Shown in pieces: positions 23,017 through 34,274 of a stretch of 64,000 nucleotides of DNA (its first letter is position 1; every line of letters begins with the position of its first letter). Origin of the DNA: Triglochin maritima (taxonomy: Eukaryota > Streptophyta > Magnoliopsida > Alismatales > Juncaginaceae); contig OY821790.1 in assembly GCA_963682175.1 (NCBI GenBank), positions 2,926,501-2,990,500 of the forward strand, in the 5' to 3' direction. The position numbers and the translations under genes were made by a program. The notes beneath the pieces are model-generated. The model was not told where the DNA came from. It did not search any database and was given only the letters and a program-made list of their open reading frames with translations.

Positions 23017-25423
23017 GAAATGGCAAAAGAATGAGTATATTATGTGGAATCACTTGATCCAATTAAAAGGATACAACAATTAATTGTGTTCAACTAACAT
23101 GCTAGAATGCTAGATGAATGACGGTTAATGTGAGTTACTAGAGTTGAAAACCGTGGCATTCGAGCTTAGGATCCTGGAGGTTAGGCTGGGTTGGCTGTAG
23201 TCGGAGGCCATGGAATTGTGGAGAGAGCTGCAGTATGTTCCTTGGTTCGTCGGGGAAGAAACCAAATTGCTCCAGCATAGGCATGCCCAGAGGTCTTGTA
23301 GATGCCTCACCCGCTGAAAGTGCCTCGTTCTCTGAGATCTATATGTTCATGATCAACATTGATATTATATATATATATATATATATCACAATTAAGTCAA
23401 GAATCACACACATATTCATATAATCAATACTCTTCAATATCTTGTTATAAGTTATGTTATTTTGGTAAGATGGAAGTACCAAAACCCTAAGGCTTTTATG
23501 TTATGCATCTCTAATATCTGAAGAAAGTGCATCTAGCAGTCCATATCAACAAACACATGGTAACAACATTGGGGGTTTTTTTCCATGACTTTAACAACAA
23601 TTGAAGGGTCTAAATATCATTGATATGACTAATATATATGTATATATAGCTTGTAGGGTTGAAGAGTGTCTTTGAAAGAATGATTAATATTTATATATAT
23701 ATATATGATTATTATACGTTATTTTTATATAATGTTAATGATACTTGGAAGATATCAAAGTGAAGCCCATACTGGTGCGTACCATGTAGCACAAGTGCCT
23801 GTTGCGGTCTTCCATGAGGTGCTCCTAGTGTGCAAGAATTAAGATACAATGATAATTAGACATAGGGTGGAACAAGATTGTTGAGAAAAACTACATGATC
23901 AAATAATGCAAGGATGGATTTAAATGTTGGAACTTGCCTTTCTCCGAAGATTTTCCATCTGCTGGTTGAGAAGCTCGTACTGTGGAGGTAAAAAAAGAAA
24001 AAAGAAGAAATAGACAAATATTATTGGTAATATACTTCACAAACATTTCTTTATTTAATTAATTTAGTTCTCACCAGTTAAGATTTTTTTTGCAGTGCTC
24101 TTTGATACGATCCTTTTGTTTTTGCAATTCCACCGTTAATTTCAGTCATGTTTATCTCACAAGTAGTCCTCAGATATATTTTCCAACTAACCAAGGCCAA
24201 TCTTTATCAACACCGATACCAACGATGCCATAAAACCTCAAAAAGGCTCTCACATTAAGCAAGGTGTGTGTGTTTGGGGGTTGGGGGTCAGACATAGGCA
24301 TTAATCATACCCTTGTCACCTTGTGACAAAGAGGTTGTTTGCGATTGATTTGTAATCTGATGCCTAGACAACATCTTGCTAGTTCACAATAAATAAGAAT
24401 TGCAAACAGCTTACAGGAACCATGCTGATTTAGCCATTTACAATCCAAAACCCAAAAAATAACTTAATCTTTGGGAATGAACACAAGGCCAATCTATAAC
24501 CTATAGTTAAAAAATGGTCTAGTGTTATCATTATAGCCAGGGATCGTGATTATTATATATAATATATCTTTGAGAAACCATGAAGCTCATCAATGAAAAA
24601 TTAAGGTCACAATTTAAGGTTCATTATTGTGAGTAAACATACCTTCCTGCTCCTAACCTTGTTAGCAGAAATGACCGGTTGCCCCTCAAGTTGCTCCAGC
24701 TCACTCACGGTGAGACCGGACATGTCTTCACCTGCCAGTGTTCGAGATTTTTGTAACAATGACATACATACAATTGTAAAGAAGGTGTATATATATATAC
24801 AAATTAAGTGTAGTGATAATATATACTAGCCTGTGATCTGTCTTATGTTGGCGAGAAGCTTCTCGTTTTCGAACTTAAGCCTTGACATCTCGCAGTACAT
24901 TTCCTATGTTTTGTAAAAACATCACGTTAGACATGTTTATAAACCAAACCAATTTTTGAAGTGGTGTTGTTTATATACATTTTCGTGGCTGCTCTCGCCA
25001 ACATGTACGCTCTTGAGCCTTTCATATCTGTCAATGATTTGCTTCATACTGCAACATGAAATTTGTATTCAGTATGGTCATGACTTAGTTGTAAATTGAT
25101 GATTGAAAGATGCTTAAGGTTTTGATAGGAGTCGTATATAAGACATTTTCTTATGGATGTAACGTGAGGTATTTTCAGAACTTCATCTATATATCTGTAA
25201 ACCAGACATTATTAAGTTTGCTAAATATATAGCTACACTATTAAGCACTGAAATTGTTAGTTTGTTTTTAAAAAAAAATTAAACCTCAGAAGCTTTTAAT
25301 AATATAAAAATTAGATTGTGGGGGAAAAACAAACTCGAATTAAACCATTAATTTTTCGTTCCTATGCAATACGTTAAACAAACAGATAAACAGATCCGTT
25401 TTAAAGAAAAAGATAAACGAAAC

Positions 25424-25623
25424 CTCGACGGAGGGTTGCAAAATTCGAACAACTTTCCGCTGTTGGAGAATATGATCAGTCCGATATGGACATCGCAGAG
25501 CACTCCAAGCTCGTGGGCCTTCTTCAATAACCCTCCTCTACGTTTGGAGAAGGTGACCTGCCGGTTGGTCGTGTTCTCTGTAACGTCCCGAAACAGCGGA
25601 AGAAAATTTTCAAAATTAAACAT
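25424..25623 (-). other. Chimeric LTR-MADS reading frame
   Basis: The 3' LTR of T2 contains an in-frame ATG at 25623 that reads 15 LTR codons ([15 protein letters not shown]) directly into [16 protein letters not shown] of MADS exon 1 and on to its splice donor. T2 has the same orientation as the gene, so a transcript started in this LTR could encode a MADS protein lacking its first 12 residues, including the basic GRGKIEIK segment. Whether it is transcribed is unknown. Confidence 0.5.
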
Positions 25624-27428
25624 ACAACATACGACCGTCAACGGTCAACACGGGCACGTTACTAGAAAAGTCAACATAATAATATATAAAATATCTCCAC
25701 GTGGAAGTCATAATACAGAGTTGTCAAAAGAGTGATTACAACTAATACATAACTACTACATAACTACTGTAATCACTACCTCTACAAAAAGATCGGAAGA
25801 ACAGGACCCGATCCCGGAGGCACTCCCCTCGGTCACCACCAACCTAAGACTGCCTGCTACCTGAAAATGCAACATAAAATCTGCCTGAGTTCCCGAAAGG
25901 AACCCCGTATGCCAACATCTCCTATATATACAGAAAAACAGATGAAAATGCCAAGAATGCACATGCAATGCAATCCGCCTCGGGCCCCATACATGCCCCA
26001 ACCGCTGCGGACCATCTCCCAGCCGCGCCAGGGGCATGGGAAACATCCCCCACCCTGCCAATCCAGGCCCACACGAGGGGGGTCGCCGCACTCATCTCCC
26101 AGCCGCACACAGGGGCACAAGGGAGGCATCCCCCCTGCCAATCCAGGCCCACACGAGGAGGTCTCGGCTCTCCTCTACAAGGAAAGTGCATCCCCTTCCC
26201 CCACCAGGGAAGAAGGCATCTACCACCCACACAGGCATGGCAGGCATCCCTCTGCCGTACAGGCATCCACGAGGGGTCCAACAGAAGATACGCTCTCGTC
26301 GTAGGTGAAATCCGTAGCTCCGAGGTCCGGTGATCGACCGTGGGCTCGGCAGCCGGTAGTCGCCTCTGCTCGACGTCACGTATGTGGATAAATCCACCAA
26401 GGAAAGATAATTCGACCCACCAGTCGAACAAGGTCAAATCTAGCGGTCGACCGTTTGGAAGGTCTACGCTATACGTTTTATATACATATATATCCTGTCG
26501 GTCGAACCAGGGTCCGTTCAACCGATAAGGAAAACTGCATGAATCCTGCCCACTGCATTCGGTCGACCGAAACTCTTCCGGTCGACCGGATCAACAGGCA
26601 CTTCACTACAGGAAAACTGCACGCGGTCGGTCGACCGGATCCAGAGCGGTCGACCGTTTAGATGGTCAACGCTCTTGACCGACCTTGCGCAGTTCGGTCG
26701 ACCGAGACACACTCGGTCGGCCGAAGGTCTGTCCACCCTATCTACTGGGATCGGTCGACCGAACAACCACCGGTCGACCGGACTAATATAACCCTTATAA
26801 AATATTCCCGCTAAAATTTGGCATAAACGGTCGACCGTCACACAGACGTCGTTCGACCGTTTTCGGGCAGTAAGCAAATATTATTAACTATCGGTCGACC
26901 GACCCAACCACCGGTCGACCGAACTACTCATTATCCGCGGGACAGGCATCATCCAGACGCCATTCGGTCGACCGAATCTCACCATCCGGTCGACCGAACA
27001 GGCACCTTCAGCCACTGTCCCGCCGGATTTCGCCGGGGAAACGGCACCAACGCCGCCCCCTACACTCCCACACCTCTTGGGGAGTTACTATGAAGACGTG
27101 GCATACCTTTCACCGTCGAGAAACGCGCGCGCCGGCGAGCTCCTTCCTCTCCTCGACGATTCAAGCTTCTTCTCCTTCTTCCTCCGTATGCGCGCCTCCA
27201 CCTCGCCGCCGGAGCTCCTCCACGTCCTCTGGTCGCCGGGATGCAAGAGAAAAATGGGGTGAGTTTGGTGGAATGAATGGAGGAAAAGAAAGGAAGAGAA
27301 AGGGTTGGGTTTGGTTTTATACAAAAACCCTACACCTACCCTACACCCCCTCCATACCTCACACCCACTCCTCACCATACTCCACCCTACTCCTCTCTCC
27401 ATACCTCCCTCACTCCCACGTTCTTACA
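25579..27428 (-). repeat. T2 3' LTR
   Basis: 1850 bp. On the minus strand it runs TGTAAGAACG...CGGGACGTTACA. It differs from the other LTR near 26029 (C versus T) and near 26263 (T versus C). The palindrome cluster occupies about 26440-26995. Confidence 0.95.
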
Positions 27429-27443
27429 ATCCACCCTCCTTAA
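27429..27443 (-). other. T2 polypurine tract
   Basis: On the minus strand TTAAGGAGGGTGGAT immediately precedes the 3' LTR. It matches the T1 tract at 4714-4728. Confidence 0.8.
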
Positions 27444-27461
27444 AAGGATTTCGCCCCGAAA

Positions 27462-28652
27462 TCAGAAGGGTAACTCACCGAAAAGCTCCGGATACTGCTT
27501 CCGAACTTCCTCCTCGATCTCCCAGGTGGCCTCGCGCTCGCTGTGATGCTGCCATCTGACCTTAACCATCGGGATGGTCCTCCTCCTGAGCTGATGGTCC
27601 ATCCGATCGATGATCTCAACTGGCCTCTCCTCAAGTGACAAGTCCTGCCGGATCTCAGGCACTGAAATCTCTATCACATGCGTCGGGTCTGCAACGTACT
27701 TCCTCAACATAGAAACATGGAAGACGTTGTGAAGGCCAGAGAACTGTGGTGGCAAAGCAACTCTGTAGGCGACCTCCCCGACACGGTCCAAGATCTCAAA
27801 AGGTCCGACATACCTCGGACTGAGCTTCCCCTTCTTCCCGAACCTCATCACTCCCCGAGCTGGTGAAATCTTCAGGAAGACGTGATCTCCAACCTCGAAG
27901 CTCAAGGTCCGTCTGCGTCGGTCAGCATAACTCTTCTGTCTGCTCTGTGCTGTAGCCAGCCTCCTCCTGATCAGGTCAACCTTCTCTGCGTACATCTGCA
28001 CAAGCTCTGGACCCACTAACTGCCTCTCGCCTACGTCACTCCAGCATACCGGCGATCTGCACGGCCTCCCGTACAATGCCTCATACGGTGCCATCCCAAT
28101 ACTAGCATGGTAGCTGTTGTTGTAGGCAAACTCAATCAGAGGTAGATGCTCATCCCAGTGTCCAGCCCAGTCCAGTGTGCAAGCCCTCAGCATATCCTCC
28201 AAAGTCTGGATAGTCCTCTCTGACTGACCGTCTGTCTGAGGGTGAAAAGCTGTACTGAATCTCAGACGTGTCCCCAGTGCCTGCTGCAGACTCCCCCAAA
28301 ATCTGGATGTGAACCTCGGATCTCTGTCAGAGATGATGCTCACCGGTACTCCGTGCAATCTGACGATCTCCTCTACATACAGCTTCGCCAGACTCTCCAA
28401 AGGCAAGGTGGTCCTAATGGCCAGAAAGTGCGCCGACTTGGTCAGTCTATCGACTATCACCCAAATCGCGTCATGGAACCGCCTCGTCTTCGGTAGCCCC
28501 GTAACGAAGTCCATCGTCACGTGCTCCCACTTCCACTCTGGAGCTCGATGCTCTGCATAGGCCCAGCTGGCCTCTGGTGCTCGATCTTCACCTGTTGACA
28601 GACCAAACACCGACTCACGAACTCTGCAATGTCCTTCTTCATGCCTCTCCAC
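27462..28652 (-). CDS. T2 integrase core and chromodomain
   Basis: A 396-residue frame overlapping the end of the gag-pol frame. It has the integrase DDE core ([52 protein letters not shown]), the GPY/F-like region ([16 protein letters not shown]) and a C-terminal chromodomain ([20 protein letters not shown]), which in chromoviruses directs integration to chromatin. The real polyprotein should enter from the upstream frame near 28540; the first roughly 35 codons here are out of the natural frame. Confidence 0.92.
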   Translation of the reverse strand: MERHEEGHCRVRESVFGLSTGEDRAPEASWAYAEHRAPEWKWEHVTMDFVTGLPKTRRFHDAIWVIVDRLTKSAHFLAIRTTLPLESLAKLYVEEIVRLHGVPVSIISDRDPRFTSRFWGSLQQALGTRLRFSTAFHPQTDGQSERTIQTLEDMLRACTLDWAGHWDEHLPLIEFAYNNSYHASIGMAPYEALYGRPCRSPVCWSDVGERQLVGPELVQMYAEKVDLIRRRLATAQSRQKSYADRRRRTLSFEVGDHVFLKISPARGVMRFGKKGKLSPRYVGPFEILDRVGEVAYRVALPPQFSGLHNVFHVSMLRKYVADPTHVIEISVPEIRQDLSLEERPVEIIDRMDHQLRRRTIPMVKVRWQHHSEREATWEIEEEVRKQYPELFGELPF

Positions 28653-31600
28653 CAGAAGTTCCGCTGCAGGTCCTTATACATCTTCGTGCTCCCGGGATGG
28701 ATGGTGTACTTCGCTCTGTGTGCCTCCTCCATGATGTCATCTCTCATCCCATCAACCCTCGGCACCCAGATCCGCCCTCTGAATCTCAGACCTCCATCGA
28801 CCCCAACACTGAAATCTGACCCCTCTCTGGCAGTCAACTCCAGCAAACTGGCCAACTCATCATCCTCATGCTGCGCCTGTACTACCTGTGAAACAGTCTG
28901 TGGCTCTACCCGCAATCCAGCTACCACTGCTCCCTCAGAGTCCCCAGTAAACGGCCTCCACTCTGCCAATGACTCAAGCAGTCTCCACTCCTGAAGGCAC
29001 ATGCCAGCAACTGATAGCTCCACTCTCCTACTCAAGGCGTCTGCAACTGAATTCGCCTTCCCCGGGTGGTAGGAGATGGTGAAATCGTAGTCCTTAATGA
29101 ACTCCAACCAACGACGCTGTCTCATATTCAACTCCTTCTGGGAGAAGAGATACTTCAGACTCTGGTGATCGGTGAACACCTCAAACTGCTCACCATACAA
29201 GTAGTGTCTCCATGTCTTCAGTGCGTGCACAACGGCTGCCAACTCCAAGTCATGCGTCGGGTAATTCCTCTCATGAGTCTTCAGCTGCCTCGAAGCGTAT
29301 GCAATCACCCTCCCGTGCTGCATCAACACGCAACCCAAACCAATGCCAGACGCATCACTGTAGACCACAAAACCTCCTGTGCCGCTCGGCAGCGTCAAAA
29401 CTGGAGCTGTCGTCAGTCGTCTCTTCAGCTCCTGAAAGCTGTCCTCGCACTTCTGGGACCAAACAAAAGTGACTCCCTTCTGCGTCAGGGCAGTCAAAGG
29501 TGCAGCTAACCTCGAGAAGTCTTTGATGAAGCGACGGTAGTAACCCGCCAGTCCAACAAAGCTCCTGATCTCCGTCACGCTCGTAGGGGCTCTCCACTCA
29601 GTCACTGCCTCTACCTTCGCCGGATCCACCGAAATCCCCTCCGCAGAAACTATGTGACCCAGAAATGCGACTCTGTCCAACCAGAATTCGCACTTCGAAA
29701 ACTTAGCATACAACCTCTGGTCTCTCAAAATGCTAAGTACAATCCGCAGGTGCTCTCTGTGCTGCTCCACATCGGGTGAGTAAATCAGGATATCATCCAC
29801 AAAGACCACGACACAACTATCCAAGTACTGCCTGAACGTCCGGTTCATCAGATCCATGAAAGCCGCCGGAGCGTTCGTCAACCCAAAAGGCATCACCAAA
29901 AACTCATAGTGCCCATATCTGGTCCTGAATGCTGTCTTCTGGACATCCTCCTCTCGGATCCTCAACTGATGGTATCCTGAGCGTAGGTCGATCTTAGAGA
30001 AGACCTTCGCTGACTGCAACTGATCGAACAGGTCCTCAATCCTAGGTAGGGGATACCTATTCTTGATGGTGACCTTGTTCAGCATCCTATAGTCAATGCA
30101 CATCCGCAAAGACCCGTCCTTCTTCTTCACAAACAGCACTGGCGCGCCCCAAGGTGAGACACTCGGTCTGATGAATCCAGCCTCCATCAGCTCCTGTAGC
30201 TGCTTCTTCAACTCTGCCAACTCTGCAGGCGCCATCCTGTACGGGGCCTTCGACTGCGGTGAGGTGTCTGCTGCCAGCTCAATGCAAAACTCCATCTCTC
30301 GCGGAGGTGGCAATCCTGGAATATCATCTGGAAACACCTCTGTAAACTCCCGTACCACATCTATCTCGTCCAGCCTCGGAGACTCAGCCTCTGGAACAAC
30401 CAGCGTCGCCAGAAACGCTCTGCAACCCTGCTGCATCAACTTCTGAGCCCTCAAAGCTGACACCACAATGCGGCCTCCTCTGTTCCTGACTCCTCTAATC
30501 ATGATATCAGGCAACCCCAACCTCGGAATCAAAACCTTCCTCTCACGGCAAAGGACACGCACGTCATGCCGGGACAGCCAGTCCATCCCAAGAATAACGT
30601 CGAAGTCCTCCATCGGTAGCAAGACCAGATCTGCCGGAAAATCTTGGTCTCCCGAAACAATCGTGGCGCCGGGGATGAAGCTCCCCACAGTGCCCACCAG
30701 ACCCAGGGGTGTGCTGACCTCCAAAGTGGCAGTCAACATCGCAGGGGTACAGCCCAACACTCCCGCAAATCGCTCCGAGATGAACGAGTGTGTCGCGCCA
30801 CAATCAAAAAGCACTCTAGCCTCTAAACCTGCCACAAGAAGTGTACCTTCCACGACGGTGCTGGCGTCCCTCGCCTCATCTGCCTGGACAGTGAAGACTC
30901 GTCCAGTGCGCTGACCCTGCTGCGGTGCTGCAGGTCTCCTAGCTCCGCCGCCACTGACACTCGGAAGTCCCGGAGGTCTGCTCGGTCCAGCGCCCTTGCT
31001 AGGGCAGTTCCTGACGATGTGGCCCTGCTGACCACAACCATGACAAGTAATCGACCCAAAGCAGCGCCCAGTGTGCACTCTGCCACAGCTCCTGCACGCC
31101 TCTGGCTGCGGCGCCCCTGCTGCCTCGATCCGGGGCCTCTTGCCCGACTTCCCCGAACTCTGCCCTCCTGGCCTCCCTGAGGATCTCCCTACCGATCTCC
31201 TATCATCCTGATAATTCTCCCGGTAGTCCCTCTCCATGATAGTGGCACTCCTCACTGCATCCGCCAAGGTGCGCGGCATGCTCGACAACACTCGGGTCCT
31301 CAGATGCTTCCGGAGTCCCCCGACAAACTTCATCGACCTCTGCGCCTGAGTGACGAAAATCTCCGGACAGTAACGCTCAAGGGCGTTAAACTTCCCAATG
31401 TACTCCTCCAGTGTCATGCTCCCCTGCTCCAGGGCCAGGAACTCCACCCGCTTCCCGTCTCGCACATGCTCCGGAAAGTACTGCTCGTTGAACTCCTCAA
31501 CGAACTCCTCCCATGACACATCCTCTCGACCGGTGAACACAACTGCTGAAGTCGACCTCCACCAGTTCGCTGCAGCTCCTCTCAGCACATAGGTGGCCAG

Positions 31601-31918
31601 GTCCACCTTCTTCTCCGGAGTACAGTCGATAGCCCTGAAGATCGTCTGCATAGTGAGGATCCACTCCTCAGCTGCCTCTGCATCCATCTGCCCAGCAAAA
31701 GTCGGAGGGTGCTGCCTCATGAACCGGTCGTGCATCGCACCGGCCCCCGCCTGCGCACTCTGCGCTGCCTGGCGCTCTAACATCCCGCTCAACCGCTCCA
31801 CGGTGTCGAACAGGACTCTGCGCTCTGCCTCCCGGGCCTCCTCTCTCGCAGACTCACTCGAACTGCGAGTCTCAGCCGCAGGCACCACCCGTCTCGGAGG
31901 CATCACTCTACAGAACAA
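28517..31918 (-). CDS. T2 gag-protease-RT-RNase H-integrase N-terminus
   Basis: A 1133-residue frame. The likely start is the MPPRR methionine at residue 6. Gag domain about 60-230, zinc knuckle [14 protein letters not shown] about 292-305, protease [12 protein letters not shown] about 370, RT with [18 protein letters not shown] and catalytic FVDDILIYS, RNase H ([35 protein letters not shown]), then the integrase zinc-binding HHCC ([18 protein letters not shown]). It ends out of frame after GPMQSIE because one base is missing near 28540 relative to T1 (GAGCCACCTGAGTGG there, GAGCTCCAGAGTGG here). All catalytic motifs are present up to that point. Tekay/Del assignment rests on the primer site, LTR size and chromodomain. 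Confidence 0.95.
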   Translation of the reverse strand: MFCRVMPPRRVVPAAETRSSSESAREEAREAERRVLFDTVERLSGMLERQAAQSAQAGAGAMHDRFMRQHPPTFAGQMDAEAAEEWILTMQTIFRAIDCTPEKKVDLATYVLRGAAANWWRSTSAVVFTGREDVSWEEFVEEFNEQYFPEHVRDGKRVEFLALEQGSMTLEEYIGKFNALERYCPEIFVTQAQRSMKFVGGLRKHLRTRVLSSMPRTLADAVRSATIMERDYRENYQDDRRSVGRSSGRPGGQSSGKSGKRPRIEAAGAPQPEACRSCGRVHTGRCFGSITCHGCGQQGHIVRNCPSKGAGPSRPPGLPSVSGGGARRPAAPQQGQRTGRVFTVQADEARDASTVVEGTLLVAGLEARVLFDCGATHSFISERFAGVLGCTPAMLTATLEVSTPLGLVGTVGSFIPGATIVSGDQDFPADLVLLPMEDFDVILGMDWLSRHDVRVLCRERKVLIPRLGLPDIMIRGVRNRGGRIVVSALRAQKLMQQGCRAFLATLVVPEAESPRLDEIDVVREFTEVFPDDIPGLPPPREMEFCIELAADTSPQSKAPYRMAPAELAELKKQLQELMEAGFIRPSVSPWGAPVLFVKKKDGSLRMCIDYRMLNKVTIKNRYPLPRIEDLFDQLQSAKVFSKIDLRSGYHQLRIREEDVQKTAFRTRYGHYEFLVMPFGLTNAPAAFMDLMNRTFRQYLDSCVVVFVDDILIYSPDVEQHREHLRIVLSILRDQRLYAKFSKCEFWLDRVAFLGHIVSAEGISVDPAKVEAVTEWRAPTSVTEIRSFVGLAGYYRRFIKDFSRLAAPLTALTQKGVTFVWSQKCEDSFQELKRRLTTAPVLTLPSGTGGFVVYSDASGIGLGCVLMQHGRVIAYASRQLKTHERNYPTHDLELAAVVHALKTWRHYLYGEQFEVFTDHQSLKYLFSQKELNMRQRRWLEFIKDYDFTISYHPGKANSVADALSRRVELSVAGMCLQEWRLLESLAEWRPFTGDSEGAVVAGLRVEPQTVSQVVQAQHEDDELASLLELTAREGSDFSVGVDGGLRFRGRIWVPRVDGMRDDIMEEAHRAKYTIHPGSTKMYKDLQRNFWWRGMKKDIAEFVSRCLVCQQVKIEHQRPAGPMQSIELQSGSGST

Positions 31919-32017
31919 AAAGACTCACATCAGAATGATCATGAATGCATGCAATGGACCTCTAGACTCTAATCCTAACTCGATGGTGGTTTCTTTGGGA
32001 AAATACGCCGGGATCAA

Positions 32018-32030
32018 GGCTCTGATACCA
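32018..32030 (-). other. T2 primer binding site, initiator tRNA-Met
   Basis: On the minus strand TGGTATCAGAGCC lies three bases after the 5' LTR. It is complementary to the 3' end of plant initiator tRNA-Met, the usual primer of this lineage. Confidence 0.93.
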
Positions 32031-32033
32031 AGT

Positions 32034-33883
32034 TGTAACGTCCCGAAACAGCGGAAGAAAATTTTCAAAATTAAACATACAACATACGACCGTCAACGGT
32101 CAACACGGGCACGTTACTAGAAAAGTCAACATAATAATATATAAAATATCTCCACGTGGAAGTCATAATACAGAGTTGTCAAAAGAGTGATTACAACTAA
32201 TACATAACTACTACATAACTACTGTAATCACTACCTCTACAAAAAGATCGGAAGAACAGGACCCGATCCCGGAGGCACTCCCCTCGGTCACCACCAACCT
32301 AAGACTGCCTGCTACCTGAAAATGCAACATAAAATCTGCCTGAGTTCCCGAAAGGAACCCCGTATGCCAACATCTCCTATATATACAGAAAAACAGATGA
32401 AAATGCCAAGAATGCACATGCAATGCAATCCGCCTCGGGCCCCATACATGCCCCAACCGCTGCGGACCATCTCCCAGCCGCGCTAGGGGCATGGGAAACA
32501 TCCCCCACCCTGCCAATCCAGGCCCACACGAGGGGGGTCGCCGCACTCATCTCCCAGCCGCACACAGGGGCACAAGGGAGGCATCCCCCCTGCCAATCCA
32601 GGCCCACACGAGGAGGTCTCGGCTCTCCTCTACAAGGAAAGTGCATCCCCTTCCCCCACCAGGGAAGAAGGCATCTACCACCCACACAGGCATGGCAGGC
32701 ATCCCTCTGCCGCACAGGCATCCACGAGGGGTCCAACAGAAGATACGCTCTCGTCGTAGGTGAAATCCGTAGCTCCGAGGTCCGGTGATCGACCGTGGGC
32801 TCGGCAGCCGGTAGTCGCCTCTGCTCGACGTCACGTATGTGGATAAATCCACCAAGGAAAGATAATTCGACCCACCAGTCGAACAAGGTCAAATCTAGCG
32901 GTCGACCGTTTGGAAGGTCTACGCTATACGTTTTATATACATATATATCCTGTCGGTCGAACCAGGGTCCGTTCAACCGATAAGGAAAACTGCATGAATC
33001 CTGCCCACTGCATTCGGTCGACCGAAACTCTTCCGGTCGACCGGATCAACAGGCACTTCACTACAGGAAAACTGCACGCGGTCGGTCGACCGGATCCAGA
33101 GCGGTCGACCGTTTAGATGGTCAACGCTCTTGACCGACCTTGCGCAGTTCGGTCGACCGAGACACACTCGGTCGGCCGAAGGTCTGTCCACCCTATCTAC
33201 TGGGATCGGTCGACCGAACAACCACCGGTCGACCGGACTAATATAACCCTTATAAAATATTCCCGCTAAAATTTGGCATAAACGGTCGACCGTCACACAG
33301 ACGTCGTTCGACCGTTTTCGGGCAGTAAGCAAATATTATTAACTATCGGTCGACCGACCCAACCACCGGTCGACCGAACTACTCATTATCCGCGGGACAG
33401 GCATCATCCAGACGCCATTCGGTCGACCGAATCTCACCATCCGGTCGACCGAACAGGCACCTTCAGCCACTGTCCCGCCGGATTTCGCCGGGGAAACGGC
33501 ACCAACGCCGCCCCCTACACTCCCACACCTCTTGGGGAGTTACTATGAAGACGTGGCATACCTTTCACCGTCGAGAAACGCGCGCGCCGGCGAGCTCCTT
33601 CCTCTCCTCGACGATTCAAGCTTCTTCTCCTTCTTCCTCCGTATGCGCGCCTCCACCTCGCCGCCGGAGCTCCTCCACGTCCTCTGGTCGCCGGGATGCA
33701 AGAGAAAAATGGGGTGAGTTTGGTGGAATGAATGGAGGAAAAGAAAGGAAGAGAAAGGGTTGGGTTTGGTTTTATACAAAAACCCTACACCTACCCTACA
33801 CCCCCTCCATACCTCACACCCACTCCTCACCATACTCCACCCTACTCCTCTCTCCATACCTCCCTCACTCCCACGTTCTTACA
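32034..33883 (-). repeat. T2 5' LTR
   Basis: 1850 bp, nearly identical to 25579-27428. A TATAAAA box lies on the minus strand at 33776-33770, about 110 bases into the LTR. Thirteen perfect CGGTCGACCG palindromes occur within about 32899-33450. Confidence 0.95.
33770..33776 (-). promoter_or_regulatory. TATA box in the T2 5' LTR
   Basis: TATAAAA on the minus strand. An identical copy lies in the 3' LTR near 27315-27321, pointing toward the downstream MADS exons. Assigned from sequence only. Confidence 0.5.
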
Positions 33884-33921
33884 TTCTCAATCTTCTTGAT
33901 CTCTATCTTTCCGCGACCCAT

Positions 33922-34260
33922 GATGGTTAAATTTCCTTATTACCTAGAAGTGGAACAAGTGCCTTCTCCTCGTGTTCCTACTTTGAGAGGCTGAGGAAAC
34001 CAACATGGAGATGAGAAACGCTATTAAAATGGGTGAGATGCCTTCGAATCTGAAGAAGAAATTATGGAAGCAAAGGAAGGGAAATTAAGGGTTTCAGAGG
34101 TGAGTGATGTCACTTATATATATCTTGCATGTAATCTCAATATTCAGTCACTCTCATGACACGTACGTTTGACAACATCGCTTGTTAGTAACAATTCCAG
34201 ACTTCCAGTGTTATTCCTTGTAACACCACATAATCATTAAATATCTAAGAGAGAGGGGCA
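33922..34260 (-). promoter_or_regulatory. 5' flank and promoter of the MADS-box gene
   Basis: Upstream of the MADS start codon at 33921. On the minus strand a TATATATAAG box lies at about 34123-34113, roughly 190 bases before the ATG. The region is homologous to 48089-48490, the flank of the second MADS copy, so promoter sequence was duplicated together with the gene. Confidence 0.6.
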
Positions 34261-34274
34261 AGGTGTTGAAACCA

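Larger units (their letters stand above)
25579..33883 (-). mobile_element. T2: young Tekay/Del-type Ty3/gypsy retrotransposon in MADS exon 1
   Basis: 8305 bp on the minus strand with a perfect 5-bp target duplication TTCTC (25574-25578, 33884-33888). Two 1850-bp LTRs, a tRNA-iMet primer site, a polypurine tract and nearly intact gag-pol with a chromodomain. I find only 2 differences between the LTRs, so the insertion is recent. A single-base deletion in integrase breaks the polyprotein. The interior is GC-rich compared with the surrounding AT-rich DNA. Confidence 0.96.
23138..33921 (-). pseudogene. B-sister-like MIKC MADS-box gene disrupted in exon 1
   Basis: Type II MADS-domain transcription factor (nuclear, binds CArG boxes as dimers; B-sister members act in ovule and seed coat). 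Exons on the minus strand: 1 = 33921-33884 plus 25573-25424, 2 = 25048-24979, 3 = 24903-24831, 4 = 24731-24643, 5 = 23979-23938, 6 = 23824-23783, 7 = 23329-23138. They total 696 nt, 231 residues, no internal stop. The MADS box starts MGRGKIEIKKIEN and continues [20 protein letters not shown] domain MKQIIDRYERLKSVH; K-box exons of 42 nt (5 and 6); the C-terminus has LRLQPTQPNLQDPKLE, a PI-derived motif typical of B-sister and AP3/PI proteins. Introns 3 and 5 use GC donors. A retrotransposon lies between codons 12 and 13, so no normal protein is expected. Confidence 0.92.

Noticed and set aside
25424..25641. Start of the chimeric MADS frame at 25641
   Set aside because: That codon is TTG; the first in-frame ATG is at 25623.
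25922..26521. Long open frames on both strands inside the T2 LTRs (also 32377-32976, 27088-27443, 33543-33994)
   Set aside because: They are repeated identically in both LTRs, have no domain, and owe their length to GC-rich, palindrome-rich composition. Treated as LTR sequence.
32880..33450. CRISPR-like regularly repeated palindromes
   Set aside because: The repeats are 10 bp with irregular spacing, in plant LTRs, with no cas genes. They are LTR motif arrays.
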